A stretch of 51,389 nt of DNA from Hyphomicrobiaceae bacterium (GTDB lineage: Bacteria > Pseudomonadota > Alphaproteobacteria > Rhizobiales > Hyphomicrobiaceae): NCBI GenBank assembly GCA_025351355.1, contig JANXWC010000029.1, positions 1-51,389 of the forward strand, in the 5' to 3' direction. The stretch's first letter is position 1. The number at the start of each line of letters is the position of its first letter. The notes under the pieces are model-generated. The model made no database searches. It had not been told where the DNA came from and was given only the letters and a program-made list of their open reading frames with translations. The position numbers and the translations under genes were made by a program. Below are positions 35,100 to 44,272 of this stretch, piece after piece.

Positions 35100-36122
35100 A
35101 TGACCAAATTGTCAATCAAGATTGCCGCTATCGGGCTCAATCACAACCATATCTACGGGCAGACCCAAGCGCTGCTGGATGCCGGTGCGGAATTGGTGGC
35201 TGTCCATGCTGAGGAGGACGATCTGGCCGCTGCGTACATGCAGGTTTATCCACAGGCGCGGCGGGTGGTCGACAAGCGCGTGATCCTTGATGATCCCAAT
35301 GTTGATCTCGTCGTGAGTGCGACGATCCCGGATGTGCGCGCGCAGACGGCGATCGACATCATGCGCGCGGGCAAGGACGTGATGGTCGATAAGCCCGGTG
35401 TGATCACGCTCGACGAACTGGGCGAAGTTCGCAAAGTGCAGGCTGAGACGAAGCGGATTTTTTCGGTCTGCTATTCCGAACGTTTCGAGACGCGCTCGAC
35501 GGCGGCGGCGAGCCGGCTGGTTGCTGCTGGTGCCATTGGCCGCGTTGTGCAGACGGTGGGCCTCGGACCGCACGCGTTGAACAACAATCCACGGCCAGAT
35601 TGGTTTTATCAGCGGCGACGCTACGGCGGCGTGCTGTGCGATATCGCGGCGCACCAGTGCGATCAGTTTTTGCACTTCACCGGCTCGACGGAGGCCGAAG
35701 TCGTCGCGTCGCACATCGCCAACTATGCCAATCCCGACAAGCCGGAACTGGAAGATTTCGGCGAAGTGCTGCTGCGCGGCAATCGCGGCACGGGTTATAT
35801 CCGGGTCGACTGGTACACGCCGAAAGGGTTGGGCACCTGGGGCGACGGACGTTTGACGATCCTCGGCACGGACGGTTACATCGAACTGAGGAAATACATC
35901 GATATTGGCGGTCGAACCGGCGCCGATCACCTATTCCTGGTCGATCACAAGGGCATCCAGCATATCGATTGCAGCACCGAACCGTTGCCGTATGGGCCGA
36001 GCTTGATCGCCGATGTTTTGGGACGGACGGAAACGGCAATGCAGCAGGCGCATTGTTTTCTTGCCACCGAACTGGCGCTCAAAGCCGAGGCAATGGCGAC
36101 CAGATTGGGAAATCGCGCATGA
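35100..36122 (+). CDS. Gfo/Idh/MocA-family oxidoreductase, first of two
   Basis: A 340-residue NAD(P)-dependent sugar dehydrogenase-like protein. The Rossmann start is IAAIGLNHNHIYGQTQ, where GLNHNH replaces the usual GxGxxG; the glycine pattern is therefore atypical. The EKP motif appears as DKPG (MVDKPGVITLDE). The second domain contains YGGVLCDIAAHQCDQFLHF with the D-x-x-x-H pair used for catalysis in many members. ATG 35100 lies 5 bp after the permease stop; longer frames upstream lie inside that gene. Likely oxidises or epimerises the imported sugar. The odd Rossmann motif may mean different cofactor handling. Confidence 0.88.
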   Translation: MTKLSIKIAAIGLNHNHIYGQTQALLDAGAELVAVHAEEDDLAAAYMQVYPQARRVVDKRVILDDPNVDLVVSATIPDVRAQTAIDIMRAGKDVMVDKPGVITLDELGEVRKVQAETKRIFSVCYSERFETRSTAAASRLVAAGAIGRVVQTVGLGPHALNNNPRPDWFYQRRRYGGVLCDIAAHQCDQFLHFTGSTEAEVVASHIANYANPDKPELEDFGEVLLRGNRGTGYIRVDWYTPKGLGTWGDGRLTILGTDGYIELRKYIDIGGRTGADHLFLVDHKGIQHIDCSTEPLPYGPSLIADVLGRTETAMQQAHCFLATELALKAEAMATRLGNRA

Positions 36123-37204
36123 GCCGACGTCTCTCGGTCGCGGTTGTCGGACTCGGCATCGGGCGCAACCATCTGCAGGCCTACCAGGCCTTACCGGACC
36201 ACTATCGGATTGCTGCGGTGTGCGATCTGGATAGTGCCAAGCTGACGGCTGCCAAAGTCGAGTTTGGAGCTGGTGCAGGTTTGACGGACTATGCCGAGTT
36301 GCTGGCCATGCCCGATGTGGACGTGATCGATATCTGCACGCCGCCAAGCACGCATCGTTTGCTGATTGAGCGAGCGCTCGCTGCGGGGCGACACGTGATC
36401 TGTGAGAAACCGCTAACCGGATCGCTCGCCGATTTAGACGCGATCGCTGCGGCAGCAAAAACAGCGCGCGGCACGCTGTCGCCGATTTTTCAGTACCGCT
36501 ACGGTAATGGATTGCAGAAGCTCAAGCTGCTGCAGGAAAAGGGCCTGTGCGGCAAAGCTTATCTCGCGACCATCGAGACATCGTGGCGGCGCGATGCGGA
36601 TTACTATGAGGTTCCATGGCGCGGCAAGTGGGCGACGGAGCTTGGAGGGTGTTGCCTGACACAGGCCATCCACGCACACGATATCCTGAGCTATGTCAAC
36701 GGTCCCGTGCGGAGCGTGTTCGCGCGTGCGGCGACGCGCGTCAATCCGGTCGAGGTCGAGGATTGTGCGGCTGTTTCGATCGAAATGGCAGACGGATCGC
36801 TGGCGACGCTGGCTGTGACGTTGGGGGCGGCGGAGGAATTATCGCGCATCCGCTTCATGTTCGAGCATCTGACAGTGGAAAGCCGGAGCACGCATCCCTA
36901 TCGCATCGGCGACGACCCATGGCATTTCAAGGGAAAAACGGCTGATATCGATCGCAAGATCGCCGCTGCGTTGGCGGAGTTCGTGCCTAGTGAAGAATCC
37001 TTTGTCGGTCAGTTCGTGCGCATCCACGCGGCGCTGACGGATGGCAAGCCGCTGCCCGTCACCCTCGACGATGCGCGTGCGTCGCTGGAATTGATCACGG
37101 CGATCTATCATTCGGCGGAAGCCGGTGTAGCAGTGAACCTGCCAATTGCCGCCGATCATCCGAAATACGCCAATTGGATGCCAGCGGGGCGCCGCTGGCG
37201 CTAG
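36119..37204 (+). CDS. Gfo/Idh/MocA-family oxidoreductase, second of two
   Basis: A 361-residue paralogue of the gene before it. It has the canonical Rossmann motif VVGLGIGRNH and CEKPLTGS, and the second domain includes GGCCLTQAIHAHDILSYV, with a His where the catalytic base normally stands. ATG 36119 overlaps the previous stop (ATGA); upstream frame extension is inside the first oxidoreductase gene. Two such enzymes in one transporter operon suggest successive steps, for example oxidation at one carbon followed by elimination or re-reduction, as known for 3-keto-glycoside pathways. That comparison is inference. Confidence 0.9.
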   Translation: MSRRLSVAVVGLGIGRNHLQAYQALPDHYRIAAVCDLDSAKLTAAKVEFGAGAGLTDYAELLAMPDVDVIDICTPPSTHRLLIERALAAGRHVICEKPLTGSLADLDAIAAAAKTARGTLSPIFQYRYGNGLQKLKLLQEKGLCGKAYLATIETSWRRDADYYEVPWRGKWATELGGCCLTQAIHAHDILSYVNGPVRSVFARAATRVNPVEVEDCAAVSIEMADGSLATLAVTLGAAEELSRIRFMFEHLTVESRSTHPYRIGDDPWHFKGKTADIDRKIAAALAEFVPSEESFVGQFVRIHAALTDGKPLPVTLDDARASLELITAIYHSAEAGVAVNLPIAADHPKYANWMPAGRRWR

Positions 37205-37214
37205 GGTAAAATAG

Positions 37215-38300
37215 ATGGCGGAACTTTCGTTGCGGGGCATCGTCAAATCGTACGGCGATCTCGAAATCATTCATGGTGTCGACCTGGACATCAAGCACGG
37301 TGAATTCGTCGTGTTCGTGGGGCCGTCGGGTTGTGGGAAATCGACGCTGCTGCGGATGATTGCCGGCCTGGAGCAGATCAGCGGTGGTGAGTTGCGGATC
37401 GACGGACAACGAGTGAACGAGACACCGCCGGCGAAACGCGAAATCGCGATGGTGTTCCAGTCGTATGCGCTCTACCCGCATATGACAGTCTACAAGAACT
37501 TGGCGTTCGGGCTGGAAACGGCGGGTCTGCCGCATGCGACCATTGATGCGCGCGTCAAACGCGCCGCCGAGATGCTGAAGATCACAGACTATCTGGCGCG
37601 GAAGCCGAAGGCGCTCTCGGGCGGGCAACGGCAGCGGGTCGCAATCGGGCGGGCGATCGTGCGTGAGCCAAAACTATTTCTGTTCGATGAACCGCTGTCG
37701 AACCTGGATGCCGAATTGCGCGTACAGATGCGCGTGGAGTTGTCGAAGCTGCATGCTGATCTGGCGGCGACGATGATCTACGTTACGCACGATCAGGTCG
37801 AGGCGATGACGATGGCCGATCGCATCGTGGTTTTGCAACAGGGGCGCATCGAGCAGGCGGGGTCGCCGCTGGATCTTTACAATCATCCAGCCAACCAGTT
37901 CGTCGCCGGTTTCATCGGCAGCCCGAAGATGAATTTTCTGAGTGGTGTCTTGGCGGCGGCGTCGCAGCAGTCGCTGCGGATCGATCTCAGCGGTGGCGGC
38001 GCGGTCGAGGTGCCGATGCCACCAGGACCGCTGAGCGTTGGTGAGGCACTGACGTTGGGCATCAGGCCGGAGCATGTCGTTACTGCCGACGGCGGCCTGC
38101 CGTTCGCGGTAACGCTGACTGAACAACTTGGAGGGAATACAGTAGTGTACGGAACGCTGGCAGGCGGTCAGTCACTGGTGGCGCAATTGATGGGGCAAGC
38201 TGCGGTGAAGCGCGGCGAGACATTAAGCGTGACCCTGCCACCCCAGTGTTGCCATGTGTTCGATGGCCGCGGACGGGCGATCGGCACAGTTACTCAATAA
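37215..38300 (+). CDS. ABC transporter ATP-binding protein, MalK/UgpC/MsmX type
   Basis: A 361-residue ATPase that powers the importer. Walker A is GPSGCGKST (about residues 36-44), the Q-loop is MVFQSYALYPHMT, the signature LSGGQRQRVAIGRAIV, Walker B LFLFDEPLSNLDAEL, and the H-loop VTHDQVEAM. The C-terminal 120 residues form the TOBE/MalK regulatory domain (GIRPEHV). It lies 10 bp after the second oxidoreductase gene, in the same operon as its permeases. Confidence 0.95.
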   Translation: MAELSLRGIVKSYGDLEIIHGVDLDIKHGEFVVFVGPSGCGKSTLLRMIAGLEQISGGELRIDGQRVNETPPAKREIAMVFQSYALYPHMTVYKNLAFGLETAGLPHATIDARVKRAAEMLKITDYLARKPKALSGGQRQRVAIGRAIVREPKLFLFDEPLSNLDAELRVQMRVELSKLHADLAATMIYVTHDQVEAMTMADRIVVLQQGRIEQAGSPLDLYNHPANQFVAGFIGSPKMNFLSGVLAAASQQSLRIDLSGGGAVEVPMPPGPLSVGEALTLGIRPEHVVTADGGLPFAVTLTEQLGGNTVVYGTLAGGQSLVAQLMGQAAVKRGETLSVTLPPQCCHVFDGRGRAIGTVTQ

Positions 38301-38321
38301 CCGAGGCAGAGGAATTTTAAG

Positions 38322-39068
38322 ATGATCGAACGGCAGATTGCGATTGCGACCTCAACGGGCGAAATGAATACGTTCATTTGCCATCCCGAGCGCGGCGGGC
38401 CGCATCCGGTCGTGCTGTTTTATATGGATGCGCCGGGGATCCGGGAAGAGCTGCGCGATATGGCGCGACGGCTGGCGAGTGTCGGATATTACGTGATGTT
38501 GCCCAACTTGTATTACCGGCGGAAAGTCGAGGAACTTGGCTTATTCACGGCAGATCCTGCCGTGGCGACTGAGATACGCAAGCGGATGTTCGAACACATG
38601 GAGTCGCTCAGCATCACCGGTGTAATGTCCGACACGGATGCTTTGCTGGCGTTCGCTGGTGCGGACGCTGCGGCATCGAAAGGGCCGATTGGATGCGTCG
38701 GCTATTGCATGAGCGGGCAATACGCGATCAGCGCGGCTGCGAAATATCCAAAGCGAGTGGCAGCGGCAGCTTCGATCTACGGCACGCGGTTGATTACGGA
38801 TAAACCCGACAGCCCGCATCTGGCGGCGCCGCAAGTCAAAGCGGAAGTGTACGTTGCGTTTGCGGAGACCGACCACTACGTGCCGCTGGATATGATCGAA
38901 CCGTTTCGCGCGGCGATGGCCAAGGGTGGTGTGACGGCCGAGATCGAACTCTATCGCGGTGTCGAGCATGGCTTTGCGTTTCCACAGCGTCCGGCGTTCA
39001 ACAAGGCTGCGGCAGAACGGCATTGGGAGCGGTTGTTCGCGTTGTTCGGGCGCACGATGAAGCGCTGA
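38322..39068 (+). CDS. Dienelactone hydrolase family protein
   Basis: A 248-residue alpha/beta hydrolase. The nucleophile is a cysteine, C129, in GCVGYCMSGQYA, as in true dienelactone hydrolases. D184 (AETDHYVP) and H216 (GVEHGFAFP) complete the triad. It is the last gene of the rightward operon, 21 bp after the ATPase gene. In this setting it could open a sugar lactone formed by the oxidoreductases, or hydrolyse another ester; a chlorocatechol role is less likely given the neighbours. It ends 17 bp from the convergent hydrolase gene. Confidence 0.9.
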   Translation: MIERQIAIATSTGEMNTFICHPERGGPHPVVLFYMDAPGIREELRDMARRLASVGYYVMLPNLYYRRKVEELGLFTADPAVATEIRKRMFEHMESLSITGVMSDTDALLAFAGADAAASKGPIGCVGYCMSGQYAISAAAKYPKRVAAAASIYGTRLITDKPDSPHLAAPQVKAEVYVAFAETDHYVPLDMIEPFRAAMAKGGVTAEIELYRGVEHGFAFPQRPAFNKAAAERHWERLFALFGRTMKR

Positions 39069-39085
39069 AAGCGTGGCTGCGGTGT

Positions 39086-40321
39086 TCAACGATCGGCGCG
39101 GGTAAGGGCGACGTCGAGCAGCACGTCGAGGCCCGGTGCCAGATCTTCGCGGGTGCAGAGTTCCAGATTGTTGTGGGTGATGCCGTTGCGGCAGGGCGCG
39201 AAGATCATGGCGGTCGGTGAGTGGTGGGCGACCATGTAGGCGTCGTGTCCGGCCTGGCTGAGGATATCCTGCGTGCGGTAGCCGCGGCGCAGTGAGGCCG
39301 CACGCACTAGATCAACCAGTTCGTCGGCGAAGATGCGGCCGCCCCAGGTCCAGGTGTCTAATACTTCAGCGGTGCAGTTAGCGCGCGCTGCGGCTTCGCC
39401 GATGGCGCGCCGCACGCGTTCGGCCATGACGGCTGCAGATGCCGGATCGGGGTGGCGCACATCGCAGACGGTTTGCGCCCAGTCCGACAGGATGCCCGGC
39501 TTGTTCGGCCAGGCGACGAGGCGGGCCGCGGTGCCTTTGCCGCCGCTACCGGCAAAATCCCAGCCGATGTCGTCGACGGCCACCAGCAAACGGGCGGCGG
39601 CGACCAGCGCATTCCTGCGCCGCTCCATCGGCCACGGACCGGTGTGTGCGGTCTCGCCGCGGAACTCGACCAGCGTGCCCGTGCTCGAATAACCGCCGGT
39701 GACAACGCCGACTTGGGTGCCGTCGCGGTCGAGAACCGGGCCCTGCTCGATGTGGAATTCGAAATAGCAGTCGAAGGCGTGAGGTGACGCCGGTTGGTCA
39801 CCGAGATAGCCGATGCGCGCCAGTTCCTCGCCGATGCTCTTGCCATCATCGTCGCGACGATCGCGCGTCCACTGCAGGCCGTAGGTGCCGACGAAACAGC
39901 CGGACCCGACCATGGGCGGAGAGAAGCGGCCGCCCTCCTCGTTGGTCCAATTGACGATTTCCAGCGGCCGACGCGTGCGGTGGTTGGCCGTGTCCAGGGC
40001 ACGGCACACTTCGAGAGCGCCGAGCACGCCGGCGATGCCATCGAAGCGGCCGCCGTTGACTTGCGTGTCGAGATGGGAGCCCAGCACCACAGGCGGCAAG
40101 CTATTGTCGGAGCCGGCGCGGCGCGCGAAGATGTTGCCGACACCGTCAATGCGGGTGTTCAGGCCGGCCGCGCGGCACCATTCGATAAATTCGTCGCGCA
40201 CCTGTCTGTCGGAGTCAGACAGCGCAAGACGCGACAGGCCGCCGGGGCGACCGCCGCCGATCTCGGCGGAGCGCTCGATGGTTTTCCAGAAACGCTCAAC
40301 GTCGATGACTGGCTTGGACAT
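39086..40321 (-). CDS. Zn-dependent amidohydrolase, N-carbamoyl-L-amino acid hydrolase/allantoate amidohydrolase family (M20)
   Basis: A 411-residue enzyme that cleaves a carbamoyl or ureido amide. The dinuclear metal ligands are visible: GSHLDT (His), GGRFDGIAG (Asp), WTNEEGGRF (Glu pair), EFHIEQGP (His) and GITHN (His near the C-terminus). GETAHTGPWPMERRRNA belongs to the dimerisation domain. ATG 40321 forms a TAATG overlap with the upstream TPR gene, which fixes the start; the longer frame to 40375 lies in that gene. It is last in the operon with the TPR protein and the TauD-like dioxygenase. Substrate could be an N-carbamoyl amino acid, allantoate or ureidoglycine. Confidence 0.92.
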   Translation of the reverse strand: MSKPVIDVERFWKTIERSAEIGGGRPGGLSRLALSDSDRQVRDEFIEWCRAAGLNTRIDGVGNIFARRAGSDNSLPPVVLGSHLDTQVNGGRFDGIAGVLGALEVCRALDTANHRTRRPLEIVNWTNEEGGRFSPPMVGSGCFVGTYGLQWTRDRRDDDGKSIGEELARIGYLGDQPASPHAFDCYFEFHIEQGPVLDRDGTQVGVVTGGYSSTGTLVEFRGETAHTGPWPMERRRNALVAAARLLVAVDDIGWDFAGSGGKGTAARLVAWPNKPGILSDWAQTVCDVRHPDPASAAVMAERVRRAIGEAAARANCTAEVLDTWTWGGRIFADELVDLVRAASLRRGYRTQDILSQAGHDAYMVAHHSPTAMIFAPCRNGITHNNLELCTREDLAPGLDVLLDVALTRADR

Positions 40322-41670
40322 TACGGGTGTACTCTTTGTGAGGCGGAGGAATGGCGCAGGGCTTGGGCGCGCCAACGCGTGTCACGGGCTGATTGCCTGC
40401 GATGCAGCCGCTGATCCAAGATCGCCAGCGCCTTGGCGTTTTCGCCGGCTTTCAGTAGCGCGACGAGCAACATGTCTTCGACGATTTCGCGTTGCGCATG
40501 ACTGCCGCCGATGCGCACCACTTCACTGGCGACAGGCTCAAGCAGGCGCACGCATTCAGCAAATTTGTCGTCGGCAAAGGCGCGCGCCGCGCGATAGAGG
40601 GCCGGCACAACCAGGCCGGCGGGCAGCTTGCCCTCGGAGAGGCGTTGTTCGAGCGCGGCAAGACGATGATCGAGCCCAAGGCGATTGCCGGTGGCGGCGG
40701 CGGCGATCGCCATATGCAGTTCGACAAAGGCGTTGCCGGGTGAAGGAAAGGCTTGCTCGGCATAGGCAGCGATTTCCGGCCAAAAGTGAGTTGGAACTTC
40801 GTGGCCGCCGAGCTGGCAACGCCACAGCAACGACGCGCAGTCGGACATGATGTTGAGCGGGAAGGCGGCCGAAACAGCGGGTCGCAAAGTGTCTGCGTAG
40901 ATTGCCAGCGCGCGCCGGTGATCGTCGTGTTCCAGCGCGATCAGCGCTCGGTGCCAATTGATGTGCGCATACAGGATGCCGCGGCGATCGTAGGTCGGCA
41001 GCCAATCCGCGATAAAGGCGTCGGCGTCGGCAACCGAACCATCCTCGAACATGGCGTGGGACAGGGCGTGTGCGGCGTTGGCGTTGGCGGGGCGCTGATC
41101 GAGCGCGCGTTGCGTGAGGTCGCGGCCTGTGACGACGTCGCCGTTTTCGGTGTGCGCCCAGCCGAGATAGGTGCCGAACCACCAGTCGTCGCCGTAGTGA
41201 GGGGCGAGACGCTGGCAGAGATCAACGCGGGCCTGATCATGGTCGGCCATGCCGGAAAAGGCGAACAGGCCGAACGCGCCGAGCGGCAACGACAGGATCA
41301 TGGCGTCGCGCGGCCATTTCTCGAGATGAGCCAGCGTAATAGCCAGCGATTTGACGGGCTGGCCTTCCATACCGAGTGCCAATGCCTCGATGTGGCTCCG
41401 TTCCCGCTCAGTGCCGCTTTTCGCTGCAAGTGCGCGCGCGGATGCTATGCGCGCTTTTGCGGCTGCGGTTTGAACGTATGTGGCGTGGATGCGTGCGCGG
41501 GCGATGTGGGCGAGGGCGAATTCTGGATCGGCAGCAATGGCACGATCAAATGCGGCATCGGCTCCAGGCCATGCCGACAGCAGTAGATCGATGCCTTCTC
41601 TGTACGCTGCGGCAGCCGCTTCGGAACTCGTGGAGAGTGGCAAGCCAAAGCGGTCGCAGTATAACGTCAT
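40321..41670 (-). CDS. Tetratricopeptide repeat protein (TTC38-like)
   Basis: 449 residues made of helical repeats from about residue 20 to 420, without signal peptide or membrane segment. The repeats PGADAAFDRAIAADPEFALA and TGRDLTQRALDQRPANANAA are typical TPR units. Family members related to TTC38 occur in bacterial catabolic clusters, with no known biochemical role. It is coupled to the hydrolase gene by TAATG and follows the dioxygenase gene by 27 bp. Likely a scaffold or regulator for the pathway; this is inference. Confidence 0.82.
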   Translation of the reverse strand: MTLYCDRFGLPLSTSSEAAAAAYREGIDLLLSAWPGADAAFDRAIAADPEFALAHIARARIHATYVQTAAAKARIASARALAAKSGTERERSHIEALALGMEGQPVKSLAITLAHLEKWPRDAMILSLPLGAFGLFAFSGMADHDQARVDLCQRLAPHYGDDWWFGTYLGWAHTENGDVVTGRDLTQRALDQRPANANAAHALSHAMFEDGSVADADAFIADWLPTYDRRGILYAHINWHRALIALEHDDHRRALAIYADTLRPAVSAAFPLNIMSDCASLLWRCQLGGHEVPTHFWPEIAAYAEQAFPSPGNAFVELHMAIAAAATGNRLGLDHRLAALEQRLSEGKLPAGLVVPALYRAARAFADDKFAECVRLLEPVASEVVRIGGSHAQREIVEDMLLVALLKAGENAKALAILDQRLHRRQSARDTRWRAQALRHSSASQRVHP

Positions 41671-41697
41671 GGTGTCACCATCGGCGGACTGAAATTA

Positions 41698-42762
41698 TCA
41701 ATCCAGGGGAACATTGAGCTTCGTGCCCTTGGTAATGATGCCGCCACGATCGCCGATCGCGATCGATCCATAGCGCTGCTTGAAGCATTCGGGTAATGGC
41801 CGGTCGCCGGGAATGGCGAGCCAGAGGCGGAGCAGGTGGCGTTTCTGATGCGCTTCAGGCCAGTCGCGAAAGGCCGTACGGTCGTGCAGGAGCGCGTGAT
41901 TGTAAACGAATTGCATGTCGCCGGGCTGCAGTTGCATCGCGATGTGCAATTTCGGATCATTGGCGAGCGCGTCGAACAGATCGAGTGCGGCGATGCGATC
42001 GGAGGTCAGGCGGGGTGCGTCGGGGAAGCGTTGGGCGCTGTCAACGTATTGCCGCTGGTAGAGGCCTGTCAGATAGCCTTTGTGCCAGTTCAATACGGGG
42101 ATTTCGAAGTAGGGTTTCTGCCCCTCCGGCACCTCGCCGCGGCGATCGGTGGCGACGGGTTCGAACATCAGCGCGGCAAGGTCGGGACGCTGGTGCTGCA
42201 TCTCGTTGTAGATTGTCGTTGTGCTCACGAGCAGCGACTTGCCTCCTTCCATGGCTTCGCGAACGCACAGCAGGCCGACCACGTCACACGAGTCGGTATG
42301 AAACGTCTGCCGTTCGGAGGTCTGATAGATGCGCGTGTTTGGATTTTTCGCGTCTACACCGATGTCGCGGACGTGGCCGAGGATGTGGCCCATGGCATTC
42401 TGCGAGCGGGCCGATCCCAGATGCGCGCCGATCCCGCAGAAGATCGTGGCGGCCATCTGCTGGCTGTAGCTGGCGACCGGCAGGCCGCGCAGCACCTGGA
42501 AGCCGATGCCGTTTATCAGCACGTCGCGCAGTTTTGCGAGATGGGCGCCAAATTTCGGCAGGGGGAATTTATCCTTGGTTAGTTCGCCGATTTCCCTGGT
42601 TCTGGCCAGGAAGCCGGTCGCCGCACTCTCAAGTTCCGCAATGTCGGCTGGTGAAAGATGCACGATCCACTGGTCGGTGGCGGCGGCCATGGTCTCGCCG
42701 CGCCAGGCGGAGGCAATGTCGATTTTTCCAGGTGGAAGCGATGGTGCGGTGGTGGCGGACAT
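41698..42762 (-). CDS. TauD/TfdA-family Fe(II)/2-oxoglutarate-dependent dioxygenase
   Basis: A 354-residue non-haem iron oxygenase. The facial triad is H155-T-D157 (QTFHTDSCD) and the distal histidine H293 in NHALLHDRTAF; R312 (HLLRLWL) should bind 2-oxoglutarate. All key residues are present. First gene of the leftward operon with the TPR protein and the Zn hydrolase. A plausible scheme is that hydroxylation destabilises a substituted amide or amine that the hydrolase then opens, but the substrate is unknown. Confidence 0.9.
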   Translation of the reverse strand: MSATTAPSLPPGKIDIASAWRGETMAAATDQWIVHLSPADIAELESAATGFLARTREIGELTKDKFPLPKFGAHLAKLRDVLINGIGFQVLRGLPVASYSQQMAATIFCGIGAHLGSARSQNAMGHILGHVRDIGVDAKNPNTRIYQTSERQTFHTDSCDVVGLLCVREAMEGGKSLLVSTTTIYNEMQHQRPDLAALMFEPVATDRRGEVPEGQKPYFEIPVLNWHKGYLTGLYQRQYVDSAQRFPDAPRLTSDRIAALDLFDALANDPKLHIAMQLQPGDMQFVYNHALLHDRTAFRDWPEAHQKRHLLRLWLAIPGDRPLPECFKQRYGSIAIGDRGGIITKGTKLNVPLD

Positions 42763-42898
42763 GGGTGACCTCGGGCGTGATCGGGGAAGTGTAACAGGGG
42801 AGACGTGAGGGTCAATTGGTTGCGGTTCGACGGATAGGCCAATAGAGCCTGCGACCTGTCCGCGGCCACCTCTGAGACACTCTCAGCCAGTGCACGCG

Positions 42899-44101
42899 TC
42901 AGCGAACGGCATCAGGAGGCGCCTTCATCCACGCATAGCCGCGCCGCGCGAGCTGTACGCCGGTGTTGAACAGTGCCTGCATGTAATCCCGATCGAATGC
43001 TTCCTTCGACTGTATTTGAAACGTGGCGGGGACCGCCGCGAGGTTGAAATCGGCGTTGTCACGTTTCGCCGTCGTATAGATGCGCACGAGATCGCCCTGG
43101 CTCTGGCTCATGATGAGCGTGCTCACGGTTCGCGCGCTGATGGCCAACACGGTTGCGCTGGAAGGTGCATATTCGGGGGCCAATTTAGCGTTTCTGATAA
43201 CGTAGATGTGGCGGACCGGCGGCGCTTCGTAGTAGCGGTCGAAGTCGCCCAACGCTAGTTGCGCGGGCGCCAAAAAAACCTGCCGCGTCGGACCCCCGTC
43301 GACGTGCATCTCCTCGTACAATCGACCACCGGCTGCAACGTTGATGTGAACGGGCGGAAATACTCCGGGGATCGAAGCTGACGCCAGAATGACATTGCGG
43401 AACAGAGCCAGCGCATAGGGACGGCTGCTGGCCGCGATCTCACCCATGTTCCAGATCACAGGGCGTTGGGCATCCAGATTGGTGGTGCCAATGAGCAGCA
43501 TGCGCCCTTGGCGATATTCGCGCGCGATCTCAACGAGCACGCGGCGGTCGATGTATTTCGCGATCAGATCGGCGAGTGGTTCACTGTCGGCAAGCGCTAC
43601 TCCTCCAAGGAGTCCGGTCAGCACCTGCGAACGCACCAGGTCGTCGGTCGAATACTGAGTGAAGAGCTCGCGCAACCGGCGGTCATAGCCACGCCCCAGA
43701 AAGGCGAACGGTGCGATGAGTGCACCCGTGCTGACTCCAGTGACCAATTCAAAACGCGGGCGCGTGCCAGCTTCCGACCACCCGACGAGCATGCCTGCGC
43801 CGAATGCGCCATCCGCGCCGCCACCGGAGAGAGCGAGGTAGTTTACGACCGGGCGCCCGTTCTCGCGTACCGGGGCAATCGCAAATCGACCCATGTTCGG
43901 CAAGCGAGTGCGCAGGTTGGTCGCTATATCGCGAGGTGTGTCGTCGCCCCAGAACCGGATGTGGTCGAGGCCCGGTACATCAGCCTGGTCCACGAGGGTT
44001 GGAGGCACGGCATTGCGCGGCGGCGCAATTGCGCATCCCGTGACCCACAGGATACCGACAAGCAAAACCGAAAGCCGCACTAATATTCCCACAGTCCGCA
44101 C
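42899..44101 (-). CDS. Patatin-like phospholipase, predicted lipoprotein
   Basis: A 400-residue protein. Its signal peptide ends in a lipobox (VTGC, C23), so it should be anchored to a membrane facing the periplasm. The patatin fold is complete: oxyanion loop LSGGGADGAFGAG, nucleophile S124 in GVSTG, and D268 in VDGGP. It probably hydrolyses acyl chains of phospholipid or lysophospholipid. GTG 44101 is preferred, with AGG 11 nt upstream and a compact signal peptide directly after it; a TTG at 44140 would give 13 extra polar residues. Monocistronic, flanked by intergenic regions. Confidence 0.88.
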   Translation of the reverse strand: MRTVGILVRLSVLLVGILWVTGCAIAPPRNAVPPTLVDQADVPGLDHIRFWGDDTPRDIATNLRTRLPNMGRFAIAPVRENGRPVVNYLALSGGGADGAFGAGMLVGWSEAGTRPRFELVTGVSTGALIAPFAFLGRGYDRRLRELFTQYSTDDLVRSQVLTGLLGGVALADSEPLADLIAKYIDRRVLVEIAREYRQGRMLLIGTTNLDAQRPVIWNMGEIAASSRPYALALFRNVILASASIPGVFPPVHINVAAGGRLYEEMHVDGGPTRQVFLAPAQLALGDFDRYYEAPPVRHIYVIRNAKLAPEYAPSSATVLAISARTVSTLIMSQSQGDLVRIYTTAKRDNADFNLAAVPATFQIQSKEAFDRDYMQALFNTGVQLARRGYAWMKAPPDAVR

Positions 44102-44272
44102 TACGATAGCCTGGCCCTTCGCTGAAGTGTTGCTAGCCAATCAAGGTGTCTGGTTTATGTGCCTAGTCATCTGCCAGCTTCTGGCCCTGACTCTGCTTGG
44201 TCTGCTACTGCCTCCGGGCCTCGCTATGGAAGCACAAAGACAGACACAAGGCGAGCATCGCAGCTGGCGGGT

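Noticed and set aside
39885-40850. 321-codon plus-strand open frame spanning the hydrolase and TPR genes
   Set aside because: It crosses the junction of two well-supported minus-strand genes and its product is Arg/Pro-rich without any recognisable fold.
41796-42794. 332-codon plus-strand open frame opposite the TauD-like gene
   Set aside because: The translation is extremely Arg/Cys-rich and is a mirror of a gene with an intact catalytic triad.
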